Positions 1-8,199 of a DNA stretch of 14,313 nt are shown here, one piece after another; positions within the stretch are counted from its first letter, which is position 1; each line of letters starts with the position of its first letter. The DNA is taken from the NCBI GenBank assembly GCA_903918155.1, contig CAIXDD010000147.1:1-14313 (forward strand), in the 5' to 3' direction. Under the pieces are notes generated by a model. It was not told the origin of the DNA. It searched no databases and worked only from the letters and a program-made list of their open reading frames with translations. Origin of the DNA: an uncultured Hyphomicrobiales bacterium (GTDB lineage Bacteria > Pseudomonadota > Alphaproteobacteria > Rhizobiales > Beijerinckiaceae). The translations under genes and the position numbers were made by a program.

Positions 1-339
1 GGGATGATTCAATTGCACCGCGAGCTGGAGGAAGCCGCTGCGGCGGCGGGCGCGACGCCGCTGCTCGGCTTTCGACGAATCGTCTTGCCGCTTCTCGCGC
101 CCTCGCTGATCGCCGGTTGGCTGTTCATCTTCTTGCTCGCCACGCGCGTGCTGTCATTGCCGGTCCTGCTGTCAGGACCCAGTTCGCAGACGATGGCGGT
201 CGCCATGTTCGACCTGTGGGGCAACGGGCAAGGACCAGAGCTTGCTGCGCTGGGCTTGCTGTGGAGCCTGGCGATGACGCTTATCGCGATCGCCTTCTAT
301 CTCACCGCCAAAAGGGGCGGAGGCTTCTTACGAGACTGA
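1..339 (+). CDS. ABC transporter permease, C-terminal fragment (cut by window start)
   Basis: This is the last ~112 codons of an inner-membrane permease of the binding-protein-dependent ABC type; the frame is open to base 1, so the gene begins outside the window. The EAA loop that docks on the ATPase is seen at the start: ELEEAAAAAG followed by FRRIVLPLLAPSL. Two hydrophobic segments follow, around SLIAGWLFIFLLATRVLSL and ALGLLWSLAMTLIAIAFYL, and a short basic cytoplasmic tail ends GGGFLRD. The stretch MAVAMFDLWGNGQGPELAALG resembles the last periplasmic loop of ferric-iron or phosphonate type permeases (FbpB/ThiP-like), but the substrate cannot be read from this fragment. The next gene starts 78 bases downstream on the same strand, so co-transcription is possible. 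It is not a TctA/TctB component and so does not obviously serve the Bug receptors in the window. Confidence 0.85.
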   Translation, partial: GMIQLHRELEEAAAAAGATPLLGFRRIVLPLLAPSLIAGWLFIFLLATRVLSLPVLLSGPSSQTMAVAMFDLWGNGQGPELAALGLLWSLAMTLIAIAFYLTAKRGGGFLRD

Positions 340-417
340 TATTTGCATAATGCGTCCGGGTCGCGCAGGGCGGAACGAAACAAAAGCGCGCGCAAATCGC
401 AGGAAAGATCTACAGGC

Positions 418-2601
418 ATGACGCAGGAATACAAAGGCGCGCGCGGCGTGGCCGCCCTTCTGTCGCCACGCAACGTCGCCATCGTCGGCGCGAGCGACAA
501 AAAGGGCAGCTGGTCCATTACGGTCAATAACTCCCTGCGCCGCACGGGTTTCAAGGGCGCCATTTATCCCGTGAATCCGCGCAATGAGGTCGTCTGGGGC
601 ACGCAGCGGTGTTACACGAATCTCGCGTCGCTGCCGGAGCCTCCCGACCATGTGGTGGTGCTCGTCCCGGGGCGGGCGGTGATCGACACGATCCGCGAAG
701 CGGGCCGCGTTGGCGCGCGCAGCGCGACGATTTTCTCCAGCGGCTTCGGCGAGGGCGGCGATTCTGAAGGACGCGCGCTTGGTGCGGAGCTTGCGTCCGC
801 CATTGCAGACGCGCGGCTTGCGGTGTCGGGGCCAAATTGTCTGGGCAATCTGTCGGCGGCCTCCAGCTTTATGACGCTCACCGACCGCCGGATCACCGAG
901 CTGAAGCGCGGCCCCATAGGAATCTTCGGGCAGAGCGGGGGCATCGTCACGGCGATCTATCGGTCTCTCAGCAGTCGCGGCATGCAGCCCGGCCATGCGG
1001 TGACGGTGGGTAATGAGATCGGTCTGAATGCGGCCGACTACATCGAGTTTTTCACGCAGGATCAGGACACGCGCGTGATCGCCTGTTTCATCGAGGCGAT
1101 CCGCGAGCCTGCGCGGTTCAAGGCGGCCTGTAGCGCAGCGCAGGCGGCGGGCAAACCGATCGTCGCGATGAAGATCGGCGGCTCGGAGTTGAGCCGCAGC
1201 GCCGCGCTGGCCCATACCGGTTCCCTTGCAGGTTCGCTCCAGTGCTTTGATGCGGTGGCGGAAGCGACAGGCGTGATCCGCGTCGATACGATCGACGAGA
1301 TGACGGAAGTGATCGAGGTGCTCAGCCACGGGAAGGCGCCGGGCGGCGGGCGTATCGGCGCGATCACATTCTCCGGGGGGCTGAAAGGGCTTCTCCTTGA
1401 GGCGGCCGAACGCAATGACGTGAATTTCCCGCCCCTGCAAGAAGAGACGCTCGCCCGGTTGCGCGACGTCCTTGGGATCGGCACATCTCTGGGCAATCCG
1501 CTCGATGCGGGCTTTGCTGCGCTTTCGAGCAAGGAGGCCTATTTCAAATGCATCGAGATCATGCAGGCGGACACGGGAATCGATCAGATTCTCGTGCAGG
1601 AGGAATTGCCGCTTGCCGAGGGCGTGAACGAAAAGGCGAACAATCTTTTGGTGGTGAATGAGATGGCCGGCGCTGAAGGCGCCACGCCCATCGCGGTCGT
1701 CTCCATGGCGTCCTATATGTATAGCGACTATAGCCGCTCGTTTCGCGCCGGCTTCCCGCGACTGCCGGTTTTGCATGAAGTCGACAAGGCGCTGAAAGCG
1801 ATCAAACGCGCGGGCGACTGGCGTCGGCGCGCTGCGCTCGCGCGTAACGCGCCCATGCTCGCAGGGCGAGAGCCGCCCGCCGCAGCAAGAGAGAGTCTCG
1901 CGCGCACACGCACGTCGCATGCGTCTTCCCGCGTCCTTGGCGAGGCGGAGTCAAAGGCGCTGCTCGCCGCCTATGGACTCGCTTCGGCGCCGCAGATCGT
2001 CGTGACGAGCGCTGATGACGCGGCCGAGGCCGCCAAGGGGATCGGGTTCCCTGTCGTGTTGAAGCTCGTGTCGCCAGACGTTCAGCACAAGACGGAGGTG
2101 GGCGGCGTCGTTCTCGGCGTGCAGGAGGAGAGCGCCGCGCGCGCTGGCTTTGCCGCGATCAAGGCCGCCCTTGCGGAAAAGGTGCCCCATGCGCGGTTCG
2201 AAGGCGTGCTTGTGGCGCGTCAGATCAACGCTGGCGTTGAATTGGTCATGGGCGTTCAGCGTGATCCGGAAGTCGGGCCCGTGGTGATGTTCGGCGCGGG
2301 CGGAATCCTTCTGGAGCTCACGAAGGACGTCGCTTTCGGCCCCGCGCCGATGTCGATGGAGCAGGCTATGGAGCTGATCTCCCGCACGCGCGCAGCGCGC
2401 CTGCTGGAAGGCTTTCGCGGCGCGCCCGCGTGCGATTTCGGCGCGGTAGCCGGCGCGCTCGTCGCCCTCTCCAGACTCGCTGCGGATTTCCCCGACGACA
2501 TCGAGAGCATTGACGTCAACCCGCTTGTGGCGATGCCGGGCAAGAGCGATCTATGGGCGCTTGATGCGCTCATTGTTCTTCGCGAGCCGGATCAAGCCTG
2601 A
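418..2601 (+). CDS. acyl-CoA synthetase, ADP-forming type (fused alpha/beta, acetate-CoA ligase family)
   Basis: A 727-residue protein that should join a carboxylic acid to CoA using ATP through a phosphohistidine. Domain order: CoA-binding Rossmann domain (about residues 11-140, PRNVAIVGAS near 17-26, SGPNCLGN near 136-143), succinyl-CoA-synthetase-like domains (about 160-480, with GIFGQSGGIVTA), and a C-terminal ATP-grasp domain (about 505-720). The expected phosphohistidine is His266 in ALAHTGSLAG; ATP-grasp Lys549 and the metal-binding D699-V-N701-P are visible. Length fits single-chain members of the family. I chose the ATG at 418, preceded by AGGAAAG (401-407), over the in-frame TTG at 343, which has no ribosome site and adds a low-complexity basic leader. 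The crotonase gene follows 18 bases downstream and probably shares its transcript. The acid used is unknown; the context suggests an organic or branched acid rather than acetate. Confidence 0.9.
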   Translation: MTQEYKGARGVAALLSPRNVAIVGASDKKGSWSITVNNSLRRTGFKGAIYPVNPRNEVVWGTQRCYTNLASLPEPPDHVVVLVPGRAVIDTIREAGRVGARSATIFSSGFGEGGDSEGRALGAELASAIADARLAVSGPNCLGNLSAASSFMTLTDRRITELKRGPIGIFGQSGGIVTAIYRSLSSRGMQPGHAVTVGNEIGLNAADYIEFFTQDQDTRVIACFIEAIREPARFKAACSAAQAAGKPIVAMKIGGSELSRSAALAHTGSLAGSLQCFDAVAEATGVIRVDTIDEMTEVIEVLSHGKAPGGGRIGAITFSGGLKGLLLEAAERNDVNFPPLQEETLARLRDVLGIGTSLGNPLDAGFAALSSKEAYFKCIEIMQADTGIDQILVQEELPLAEGVNEKANNLLVVNEMAGAEGATPIAVVSMASYMYSDYSRSFRAGFPRLPVLHEVDKALKAIKRAGDWRRRAALARNAPMLAGREPPAAARESLARTRTSHASSRVLGEAESKALLAAYGLASAPQIVVTSADDAAEAAKGIGFPVVLKLVSPDVQHKTEVGGVVLGVQEESAARAGFAAIKAALAEKVPHARFEGVLVARQINAGVELVMGVQRDPEVGPVVMFGAGGILLELTKDVAFGPAPMSMEQAMELISRTRAARLLEGFRGAPACDFGAVAGALVALSRLAADFPDDIESIDVNPLVAMPGKSDLWALDALIVLREPDQA

Positions 2602-2619
2602 AACAGGAGTTCCTGCATT

Positions 2620-3375
2620 ATGCCGGAAACAATCGAACTTGATATCGACGGGCGGGGCGTCGCCACGATACGCCTCAACAGGCCGGACAAGGGAAACGCG
2701 CTCAACGCGCAAATGCTGCGCGAATTGCATGATGCGTTTGGAGAGCTGGCGCAGGACGAGACCGTGCGCATGCTCATTCTGCGTGGCGCCGGCAAGCATT
2801 TCTGTGCGGGCGCTGATCTGGGCGGCCGGGAAGACGCCCCCCCGCGCGTGAGCCTTGCAGATGCGCTTCGCAGGCTTGACGCTTTCCCGAAGCCGGTGAT
2901 CGCCGTGATCCAGCGCGGATGTGTCGGCGCCGGGCTGGCGATTGCTTCATGCTGCGACGTCGTGCTGGCGCTTGAGGACGCTTTTTTCGCCGTGCCGGAG
3001 GTGCGTCTCGGGATCGCGCCGTCCTATGAGCTCTCGCAATATTTTTTGCGCGTGCTCGGGCCGCGCGGCTTCAGGCGCTACGGCCTATCGGGTGAACGCA
3101 TCGGCGCCGAAGTCGCCTTGCGTCTCGGGCTCGCCCATGAGGTGTTTGGCGAGACCGACATGCAATTATGTCTGGAGCGTCTGGTGGAGGACTTCATACA
3201 TGCGGCGCCGCAGGCGAGCGCCGTGTTGAAAGAGCGCATCGCGCGTCTGGCGACGGGCGAGCCGCCGCCTGCGACAGGCCAGGAGCCGCGCGGCCTCGGG
3301 CGCTCGCCTGAATCCCTTGAAGGCGTCGCCGCCTATCGTGAGAAGCGCAAACCGAATTGGTATCGGCCCGCGTGA
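2620..3375 (+). CDS. enoyl-CoA hydratase/isomerase family protein (crotonase fold)
   Basis: A 251-residue crotonase-superfamily protein of normal family length, expected to act on an enoyl-CoA in the cytoplasm. Oxyanion-hole segments are HFCAGADLGG and GCVGAGLA. The second classical catalytic glutamate is present (Glu127 in VPEVRLG), but the first, Glu144 of rat mitochondrial hydratase, aligns with Ala107 in GAGLAIASCCD. From memory, bacterial 3-methylglutaconyl-CoA hydratase (LiuC-like) proteins also lack this glutamate in a similar setting, so hydratase activity is possible, but isomerase or another crotonase chemistry cannot be excluded. The tail EGVAAYREKRKPNW is typical of hydratases. 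AGGAG at 2605-2609 lies 10 bases before the ATG. It follows the acyl-CoA synthetase in a likely operon and ends tail to tail with the minus-strand operon, 15 bases apart. Confidence 0.87.
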   Translation: MPETIELDIDGRGVATIRLNRPDKGNALNAQMLRELHDAFGELAQDETVRMLILRGAGKHFCAGADLGGREDAPPRVSLADALRRLDAFPKPVIAVIQRGCVGAGLAIASCCDVVLALEDAFFAVPEVRLGIAPSYELSQYFLRVLGPRGFRRYGLSGERIGAEVALRLGLAHEVFGETDMQLCLERLVEDFIHAAPQASAVLKERIARLATGEPPPATGQEPRGLGRSPESLEGVAAYREKRKPNWYRPA

Positions 3376-3390
3376 GCGCTCGCCGCGCCT

Positions 3391-4416
3391 TTACTCGCCG
3401 GAGATCGCGCGCGCCCGTTTGATGGCGGCGGGCGGGGTCTTATAGATCTGCGCGATTTGCGCGGCGACCTCTTCACCCGTTTGCGGGTTGACCTCCAGAC
3501 GCTGTTTTTCAGCGTCTGCGCGAAACTCGGGATCCTTCATCGTCGCATTGAAAGCGGCGCGCAGAGCCTCGAGGCGGTCGCTTTGCATGCCCGCCGGAGC
3601 GATATAGGGGCGTCCGATTTCCGCGCCGGACATCAGCAGGTCATAGGTGGCCTTCGTCTCCGGGTCGGAAATGAGCGAGCCTGCATAGACTAGGTCCTTC
3701 GGCATATCCGGCGTCAGATTGCGCGAGAAGCGGATAAAGAGATTGATCTTGCGGTCCCGCACCCAATCGTCGGGAAGGCTGGTCCAGGAGCCGCAATCGC
3801 CGTCCAGCTCGCCGCGCTCAATGGCGATGCGCTTATCCGCCGATCCGGGATAGCCCTGCACCTGACGGAGTTTTACGCCAAAAATTTCGTCCAGCATCCG
3901 GCCTTCGATATAGGCGGAGGTTCCAACGCCCGTCGTGCCGAAAACGATCTCCTGCGTCGCCTTCACCTGATCAAAGGTCCTGATGTTCTTCGCGCCCCAC
4001 ATGAAGCAGACCCGAAAATCCTCGCTCACATTGCCGATCCAGGCGAAGCGGCGGAAGTCGATGTTCACCTTCTCGGGGATCGTGAGCGATTGCGAGATGA
4101 GCCCCGGATTGAAGGTGGCGATCGCCGTGCCGTCGGCTGGCGCGCCCTGTTCTAGATAGACGACGGATTTCAGGCTCGCGGCGCCGGGCATGTTCTGGAC
4201 GACATAGGTCGGCGCGCCTGGCGTCCGCTGCCCGGCATGGCGAACATAAAGGCGCGCATATTGATCATAGCCGCCGCCGCCGCTGAATCCGACGATCACC
4301 CGGATCGTTTTGCCGCGATAAAAATCTGCGACGGTCTGGGCGGCCGCGGCGAGCGGACTCATCAAGAGCGCAGCCGCAGCAAACGCGCCGGGAGCAAGGG
4401 TCAGCATGCGCTTCAT
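3391..4416 (-). CDS. Bug/TctC-type extracytoplasmic receptor (copy 1)
   Basis: A 341-residue periplasmic binding protein of the Bug family (receptor of tripartite tricarboxylate transporters). The signal peptide is clear: MKRML, a hydrophobic Ala-rich core, and likely cleavage near residue 26 in PLAAAAQ. The family start motif is GGGGYDQYAR (47-55 region), followed by VVQNMPGAA, where family members usually contact the ligand carboxylate. Cys137 (RVCFMWG) and Cys208 (DGDCGSW) are a pair also found in the third copy but absent from the second; in the periplasm they could form a disulfide. It is the last gene of the minus-strand operon, 15 bases after the DUF35 gene, with GGAG placed before the ATG. 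No TctA or TctB gene is in the window. The ligand is probably a carboxylate, but this cannot be told from sequence. Confidence 0.9.
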   Translation of the reverse strand: MKRMLTLAPGAFAAAALLMSPLAAAAQTVADFYRGKTIRVIVGFSGGGGYDQYARLYVRHAGQRTPGAPTYVVQNMPGAASLKSVVYLEQGAPADGTAIATFNPGLISQSLTIPEKVNIDFRRFAWIGNVSEDFRVCFMWGAKNIRTFDQVKATQEIVFGTTGVGTSAYIEGRMLDEIFGVKLRQVQGYPGSADKRIAIERGELDGDCGSWTSLPDDWVRDRKINLFIRFSRNLTPDMPKDLVYAGSLISDPETKATYDLLMSGAEIGRPYIAPAGMQSDRLEALRAAFNATMKDPEFRADAEKQRLEVNPQTGEEVAAQIAQIYKTPPAAIKRARAISGE

Positions 4417-4431
4417 GAGCCGTTCTCCGCG

Positions 4432-4845
4432 TCAGGCAGGGCGAAATTTCGGGATTGAGATCTCCGAATCAAAATCGTCAAAAACGACTTCGACGCGCAT
4501 GTCGCATGTGACCTGATCGTAGGCGACGCCGAGAATATTGGTGAGAAGCCTGGGGCCTTCGTCTAGCTCCACGAGCGCCACGACATAGGGCACGTCATGT
4601 TCGAAGGCCGGACGGTAGACGCGATGAAACGTCACGAAGCTGTAGATCTTTCCTTTGCCGGAGACGGTTTCAAACGAGAAGCGCGTCGAGAGGCAATGGG
4701 GACATGTGCGAGAGGGCGGAAACCAGAATTGCTGGCATGCTTCGCACTTGGGCAAGGCGAGGCGGTGTTCGCGCGCGGTCTGCCAGTATGGCAGCGATTC
4801 CGGGGCCGGCCGAGGCTTTGGCTTTCGGTTCGTGTCGCTCATCAT
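4432..4845 (-). CDS. DUF35 / ChsH2-like Zn-ribbon and OB-fold partner protein
   Basis: A 137-residue protein with the two-part DUF35 layout. An N-terminal rubredoxin-like zinc ribbon has Cys34-x2-Cys37 (KCEAC) and Cys48-x2-Cys51 (TCPHC); an OB-fold domain follows from about residue 60 (GKGKIYSFVTFHR) to the end. Proteins of this family bind and assist thiolase-fold enzymes: the DUF35 part of ChsH2 is needed by the aldolase Ltp2, and in archaea DUF35 proteins bridge thiolase and HMG-CoA synthase. Its start overlaps the stop of the thiolase-like gene by four bases (ATGA at 4842-4845), which suggests coupled translation and a complex of the two products. Two consecutive ATG codons occur at the start; either could be used. 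Confidence 0.88.
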   Translation of the reverse strand: MMSDTNRKPKPRPAPESLPYWQTAREHRLALPKCEACQQFWFPPSRTCPHCLSTRFSFETVSGKGKIYSFVTFHRVYRPAFEHDVPYVVALVELDEGPRLLTNILGVAYDQVTCDMRVEVVFDDFDSEISIPKFRPA

Positions 4846-6032
4846 GCGCGTCCCAATATAAGTGTCGAGTGGCAGACCTGGTTGCCGCCATGGCCGGACA
4901 CCAAAGCGATCTCAGCGTCCTTCACTTGTCGATGGTCAGGATAGGTATGGCGCAATTGGCGAACCCCCTCCACGATCTGCAGCATGCCTTCACAATGGGC
5001 TTCGGAGAGTTGGCCGCCGGACGTGTTGCAGGGCAGCTGGCCTTCCAGTCGCAGGGCGCCGGAGCCGACGAAGGCGCCGCCCTCGCCCTTTTTGCAGAAG
5101 CCGTAATCCTCAAGCTGGGTGAGCACCATATAAGTGAAGCAGTCATAGATCTGCGCAGTGTCCACGTCCTGCGGGCCAAGCCCCGCCATGGCATAGGCCG
5201 CCGCGCCCGCCTGTTTGGCCGCAGTGACGACCATATTGTCGTCGGCGAACCAGCCGCGGGTGTTGTTGTGAAACCCAAACCCCTTGATCAATACCGGAGG
5301 CTGCTTGAGATCCTTCGCGCGCTCCGCGCTGGTGACGATGACCGCGCCTGCCGCGTCCGAGCGCAGGCTGCAATCATAAATGCCGAAGGGCGCCACGATC
5401 AGTCGGCCATTATGATAATCGTCGATCGTCAGCGGCTTTTTCATCGATGCGTCGGGATTGCGCAGGGCGTGCTGGCGGAAAGCCACTGCGATTTCGCCGA
5501 ACTGGTCGCGCGTCGTGCCATACAGATGCATGTGCCGCGTGGCGCCCAGCGCATGCGCCGCGGTCGCGCCGAAATAGCCGTATTCCGGTCCAAACTCTCG
5601 CGCGAGCATGGATTCGGGGCGCGTCTCGTTGCGCACGCGCGCCTCTTCGCTTGAATGGGTGCGCGACCATGTGTCCCGACCAAAACCGCAAACGATCGTC
5701 CGGGCGAGCCCGAAGCGAATCGCCATCACGGCGAGGGCGACGGACATGATCTGGCTCGCCCCTCCATTGGTCAGCGTCGTCGAGAAGCTGGCGTTGATGC
5801 CCAGTCGTTCTGCGACGAGCTGGTGATGCGAATAGGATTCGTCAGGTCCCCTGCATAACACGCCATCCACGTCGCCGGGTTTGAGGCCCGCGTCATCCAG
5901 CGCATTGGAGATCGCCTCCACGATCAGATCAAGACTGGAGACGCCGGGAACTTTCCCTAGCCGACTTGTCGCCGTGCCGACGATCGCGCATGTGTCGCGC
6001 AATTCCCTCGCGGGTGATAAATCTTGGATCAT
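4842..6032 (-). CDS. thiolase-like protein lacking both catalytic cysteines; probable Ltp2-type CoA aldolase
   Basis: A 396-residue thiolase-fold protein of the SCP-x/Ltp2 group. At the place of the acyl-carrying cysteine it reads TNGGASQ (residues 88-94), and at the place of the second thiolase cysteine it reads VSGHGG (378-383), so both cysteines appear to be missing. The thiolase histidine is kept (His346 in NTSGGQLSEAH), as are YDCFTYMVLTQLED (296-309) and GEGG (316-319), typical of the Ltp branch. With a DUF35 gene translationally coupled to it, the best-fitting role is retro-aldol cleavage of a beta-hydroxyacyl-CoA, as known for Ltp2 with ChsH2, rather than thiolysis. The ATG at 6032 is 11 bases after the second Bug gene and has only a weak AGG-type ribosome site. 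The actual substrate is unknown; a thioester-binding non-catalytic role is the alternative. Confidence 0.85.
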   Translation of the reverse strand: MIQDLSPARELRDTCAIVGTATSRLGKVPGVSSLDLIVEAISNALDDAGLKPGDVDGVLCRGPDESYSHHQLVAERLGINASFSTTLTNGGASQIMSVALAVMAIRFGLARTIVCGFGRDTWSRTHSSEEARVRNETRPESMLAREFGPEYGYFGATAAHALGATRHMHLYGTTRDQFGEIAVAFRQHALRNPDASMKKPLTIDDYHNGRLIVAPFGIYDCSLRSDAAGAVIVTSAERAKDLKQPPVLIKGFGFHNNTRGWFADDNMVVTAAKQAGAAAYAMAGLGPQDVDTAQIYDCFTYMVLTQLEDYGFCKKGEGGAFVGSGALRLEGQLPCNTSGGQLSEAHCEGMLQIVEGVRQLRHTYPDHRQVKDAEIALVSGHGGNQVCHSTLILGRA

Positions 6033-6043
6033 GTGTCGTGCGC

Positions 6044-7063
6044 CTATTGTATGAGTGCGCGAACGCGCTGGGCCAGAGCGGGCGGCGCCGTATAGACCGT
6101 GTCGAGCAATTGATTGATGCGCGCGCCGGAGACGGGGTTGATCTCCGCTCCCTGTTTGGCGGCCTCCTCCAGGAAGCTTTTATCCGTCATCGTACGGTCG
6201 AAGGCGGCGCGCAGGATCGCCACGCGGTCAGCCGGCGCATTGGGCGGAATGACAAAGGGGCGGCCCATCACCTGTTCGACAAAGGCGATCTCGAAAATGG
6301 CGCGCGCTTCGGCATCCGGCGCCATTTCAAGCGCGGTGGGCACATTGGGATATTCGTCGTCGCGCTCCATCCCGATCTGCATGATCACGGAGACCTCGCC
6401 CGCCTTCTCCCATGGGCGATAGCGCGCGCGGAAATTCGCAGACGTTCCCCCTGAAACATGCCCGTCGACCTCGCCGCGCTCCATCGCAAGAAGCGACGTC
6501 TGCGATCCGTCATAGCCTTCGATCACGCGAATCTTTGTGCCGAACAGGGCGTTGAGAAGACGCGGATAGATGGAGCTCGGCGAATTGCGCGAGGTGGAGG
6601 AGACGGTGATCTCTTTGCTCCGCATTTTCTCCAGATCCGATGCGTGCGCCGCCGTGCGCAGGAGAAAGAAGCCGATTTCCTGTTGCGTCGAGCCGAGCCA
6701 GATGAACTTGCGCGCGTCGAACTGGGCGTTGGCGTTGTCGGGGTGATAGAATTTCGCCAGCCCTGTGTTGCGCTGCAAGCCGCCGATGACGGATCCGTCA
6801 GCCGGCGCTGCGACATAAAGGTAATTGGCCGCCTTGATGCCTTCGGCGCCCGGCATGTTCTGAACGACCATCGTGGGCCCGTCCGGAATATGCTTTGGCA
6901 TATGGCGGGCGAGCAGGCGCGCATATTGGTCATAGCCGCCGCCGATCGAGGCGGAGGTGACGAGCGTCATCTTGCGATTCTTGAAGAAGTCGGCTCCGCT
7001 CTGCGCCGAGGCCGACAGCGTGGAGAAAACGAGGGCGCTCAGGCCAAGGGCAAGGCGTTTCAT
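6044..7063 (-). CDS. Bug/TctC-type extracytoplasmic receptor (copy 2)
   Basis: A 339-residue periplasmic receptor of the Bug family. Signal peptide MKRLALGLSALVFSTLSASA, probable cleavage before QSGAD (residue 21). The family motif is GGGYDQYARLLARH (41-54), followed by VVQNMPGAEG (67-76) and the APADGSVIGG turn. The downstream EGYDGS/MERGEVDGH region corresponds to the second ligand-contact lobe. Unlike copies 1 and 3 it has no cysteine pair: the equivalent positions are about Phe133 and Val203. Its ATG overlaps the CoA-transferase stop by four bases (7060-7063), and a GGGAAG ribosome site lies inside the transferase gene. The tight coupling to a CoA-transferase suggests that the captured acid is the one activated by that enzyme, although how it would cross the membrane is not shown here. 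Confidence 0.9.
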   Translation of the reverse strand: MKRLALGLSALVFSTLSASAQSGADFFKNRKMTLVTSASIGGGYDQYARLLARHMPKHIPDGPTMVVQNMPGAEGIKAANYLYVAAPADGSVIGGLQRNTGLAKFYHPDNANAQFDARKFIWLGSTQQEIGFFLLRTAAHASDLEKMRSKEITVSSTSRNSPSSIYPRLLNALFGTKIRVIEGYDGSQTSLLAMERGEVDGHVSGGTSANFRARYRPWEKAGEVSVIMQIGMERDDEYPNVPTALEMAPDAEARAIFEIAFVEQVMGRPFVIPPNAPADRVAILRAAFDRTMTDKSFLEEAAKQGAEINPVSGARINQLLDTVYTAPPALAQRVRALIQ

Positions 7064-8199
7064 GTCCGGCTTCCCAAAGTCGTGAGGATTTCGTCATTGT
7101 GCTCGCCCAGTTCGGGCGAACAAGTGCGTATGCTGGTCGGCGTTTCCGAAAGGCGCACGCCATTGCGCACATAGCCGACGGACCCGAGTTTCGGATGGGG
7201 CGCGTCGACACGCATTTTGAGATGTTGCACTTGAGGATCTTTGAACACGTCGTCCAGCGTATTGAGCGGCGCGGAGGGGACGTCGCGATCCAGCAACAGC
7301 GCCAGCCAATGGGCGCGGACATTGGCGCTGAAGACATCGGCTAGAATGCGGTGAAGCGCGTCATAATTCTTTCCGCGCGTCTCTTTCGTCTTGAAACGCG
7401 GGTCATCGGCCAGGTCCGGTCGTCCGACCACCTGCGTGAGGCCGAGCCAGAATTTCGTGGGCGATGAAAGATGGACGACGAAGGCTTTGCCCTCCGAATC
7501 GGTGAAGGCGTAGACTTGCGCCTGATGCGTGCGCGTCGCGCGGCTTGGCGATTTGCCGTTCTCGAAGAAGCGGGCGGCGTTCTCGCCGCAGAAGGACAGC
7601 GTGGATTCCAGAAGCGAGGTCTCCACGCGTTGTCCGCGCCCTGTGCGCCCGCGCGCGATCAGGGCGGCGAGAACGCCATTCGCCGCATTCATGCCGGCGA
7701 GGTGGTCTGAAAGCGAGATGCCCATGGGCTTTGGGTCGTTCACGTCCGTCAGCAGGCTCAGGAGGCCGCTGGAGGCCTGGCCCACGGTGTCATAGCCCGG
7801 ACGCATGGCGTAAGGTCCATCCGAACCGAAACCGGTGATCGAGCACCAGACGAGGCCCGGATTTTTCTCGCGGAACTGCTCAAAGCCTAATCCCAGGCGA
7901 TCCATCGTGCCGACCCGAAAATTTTCGATCACCACATCCGCCGCAAGGATCAGCGCCCGGGCATGAGCCTTGCCCTCTTCGCTCTTGAGGTCGAGCGTCA
8001 CGCTCTTCTTGTTGCGGTTCACGGATCCGAAGGTCGGCGAATATTCCACGCGGCCCCAGCCGCGGAATGGATCGCCCTTGGTTGGTTCCTCGATCTTGAT
8101 GATTTCGGCGCCCATGTCGCCCAGAATCATTCCAGCATAGGGGCCGGAAACGTAGTTCGCGAATTCAACGACGCGAATTTCTTCAAGCGCGCTTGTCAT
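7060..8199 (-). CDS. CaiB/BaiF class III CoA-transferase
   Basis: A 379-residue cytoplasmic family III CoA-transferase, which moves CoA from a donor thioester to a carboxylic acid. The N-terminal signature EIRVVEFANYVSGPYAGMIL is followed by LGDMGAEIIKIE and the NRNKKSVTLDLKS segment that binds CoA. The catalytic aspartate that forms the mixed anhydride (Asp169 in formyl-CoA transferase) is Asp165 in GISLSDHLAGMNAA. C-terminal DVPSAPLNTLDDVFKDPQV is typical. It is the first gene of the minus-strand operon; GGGGG at 8204-8208 (read on the minus strand) is a close ribosome site. Substrates of this family range over succinate, mesaconate, carnitine and aromatic acids and cannot be read from sequence. 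It gives the cluster a second CoA-activation route besides the ADP-forming synthetase. Confidence 0.93.
   Translation of the reverse strand: MTSALEEIRVVEFANYVSGPYAGMILGDMGAEIIKIEEPTKGDPFRGWGRVEYSPTFGSVNRNKKSVTLDLKSEEGKAHARALILAADVVIENFRVGTMDRLGLGFEQFREKNPGLVWCSITGFGSDGPYAMRPGYDTVGQASSGLLSLLTDVNDPKPMGISLSDHLAGMNAANGVLAALIARGRTGRGQRVETSLLESTLSFCGENAARFFENGKSPSRATRTHQAQVYAFTDSEGKAFVVHLSSPTKFWLGLTQVVGRPDLADDPRFKTKETRGKNYDALHRILADVFSANVRAHWLALLLDRDVPSAPLNTLDDVFKDPQVQHLKMRVDAPHPKLGSVGYVRNGVRLSETPTSIRTCSPELGEHNDEILTTLGSRT

Noticed and set aside
328..1920. 530-codon open frame on the minus strand opposite the acyl-CoA synthetase
   Set aside because: It is a mirror of a GC-rich gene: the translation is rich in Arg, Ala and His without domain pattern, and the opposite strand encodes a complete recognised enzyme.
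4704..5654. 316-codon plus-strand frame across the DUF35 and thiolase-like genes
   Set aside because: It runs antisense to two well-supported genes and shows no recognisable motif.
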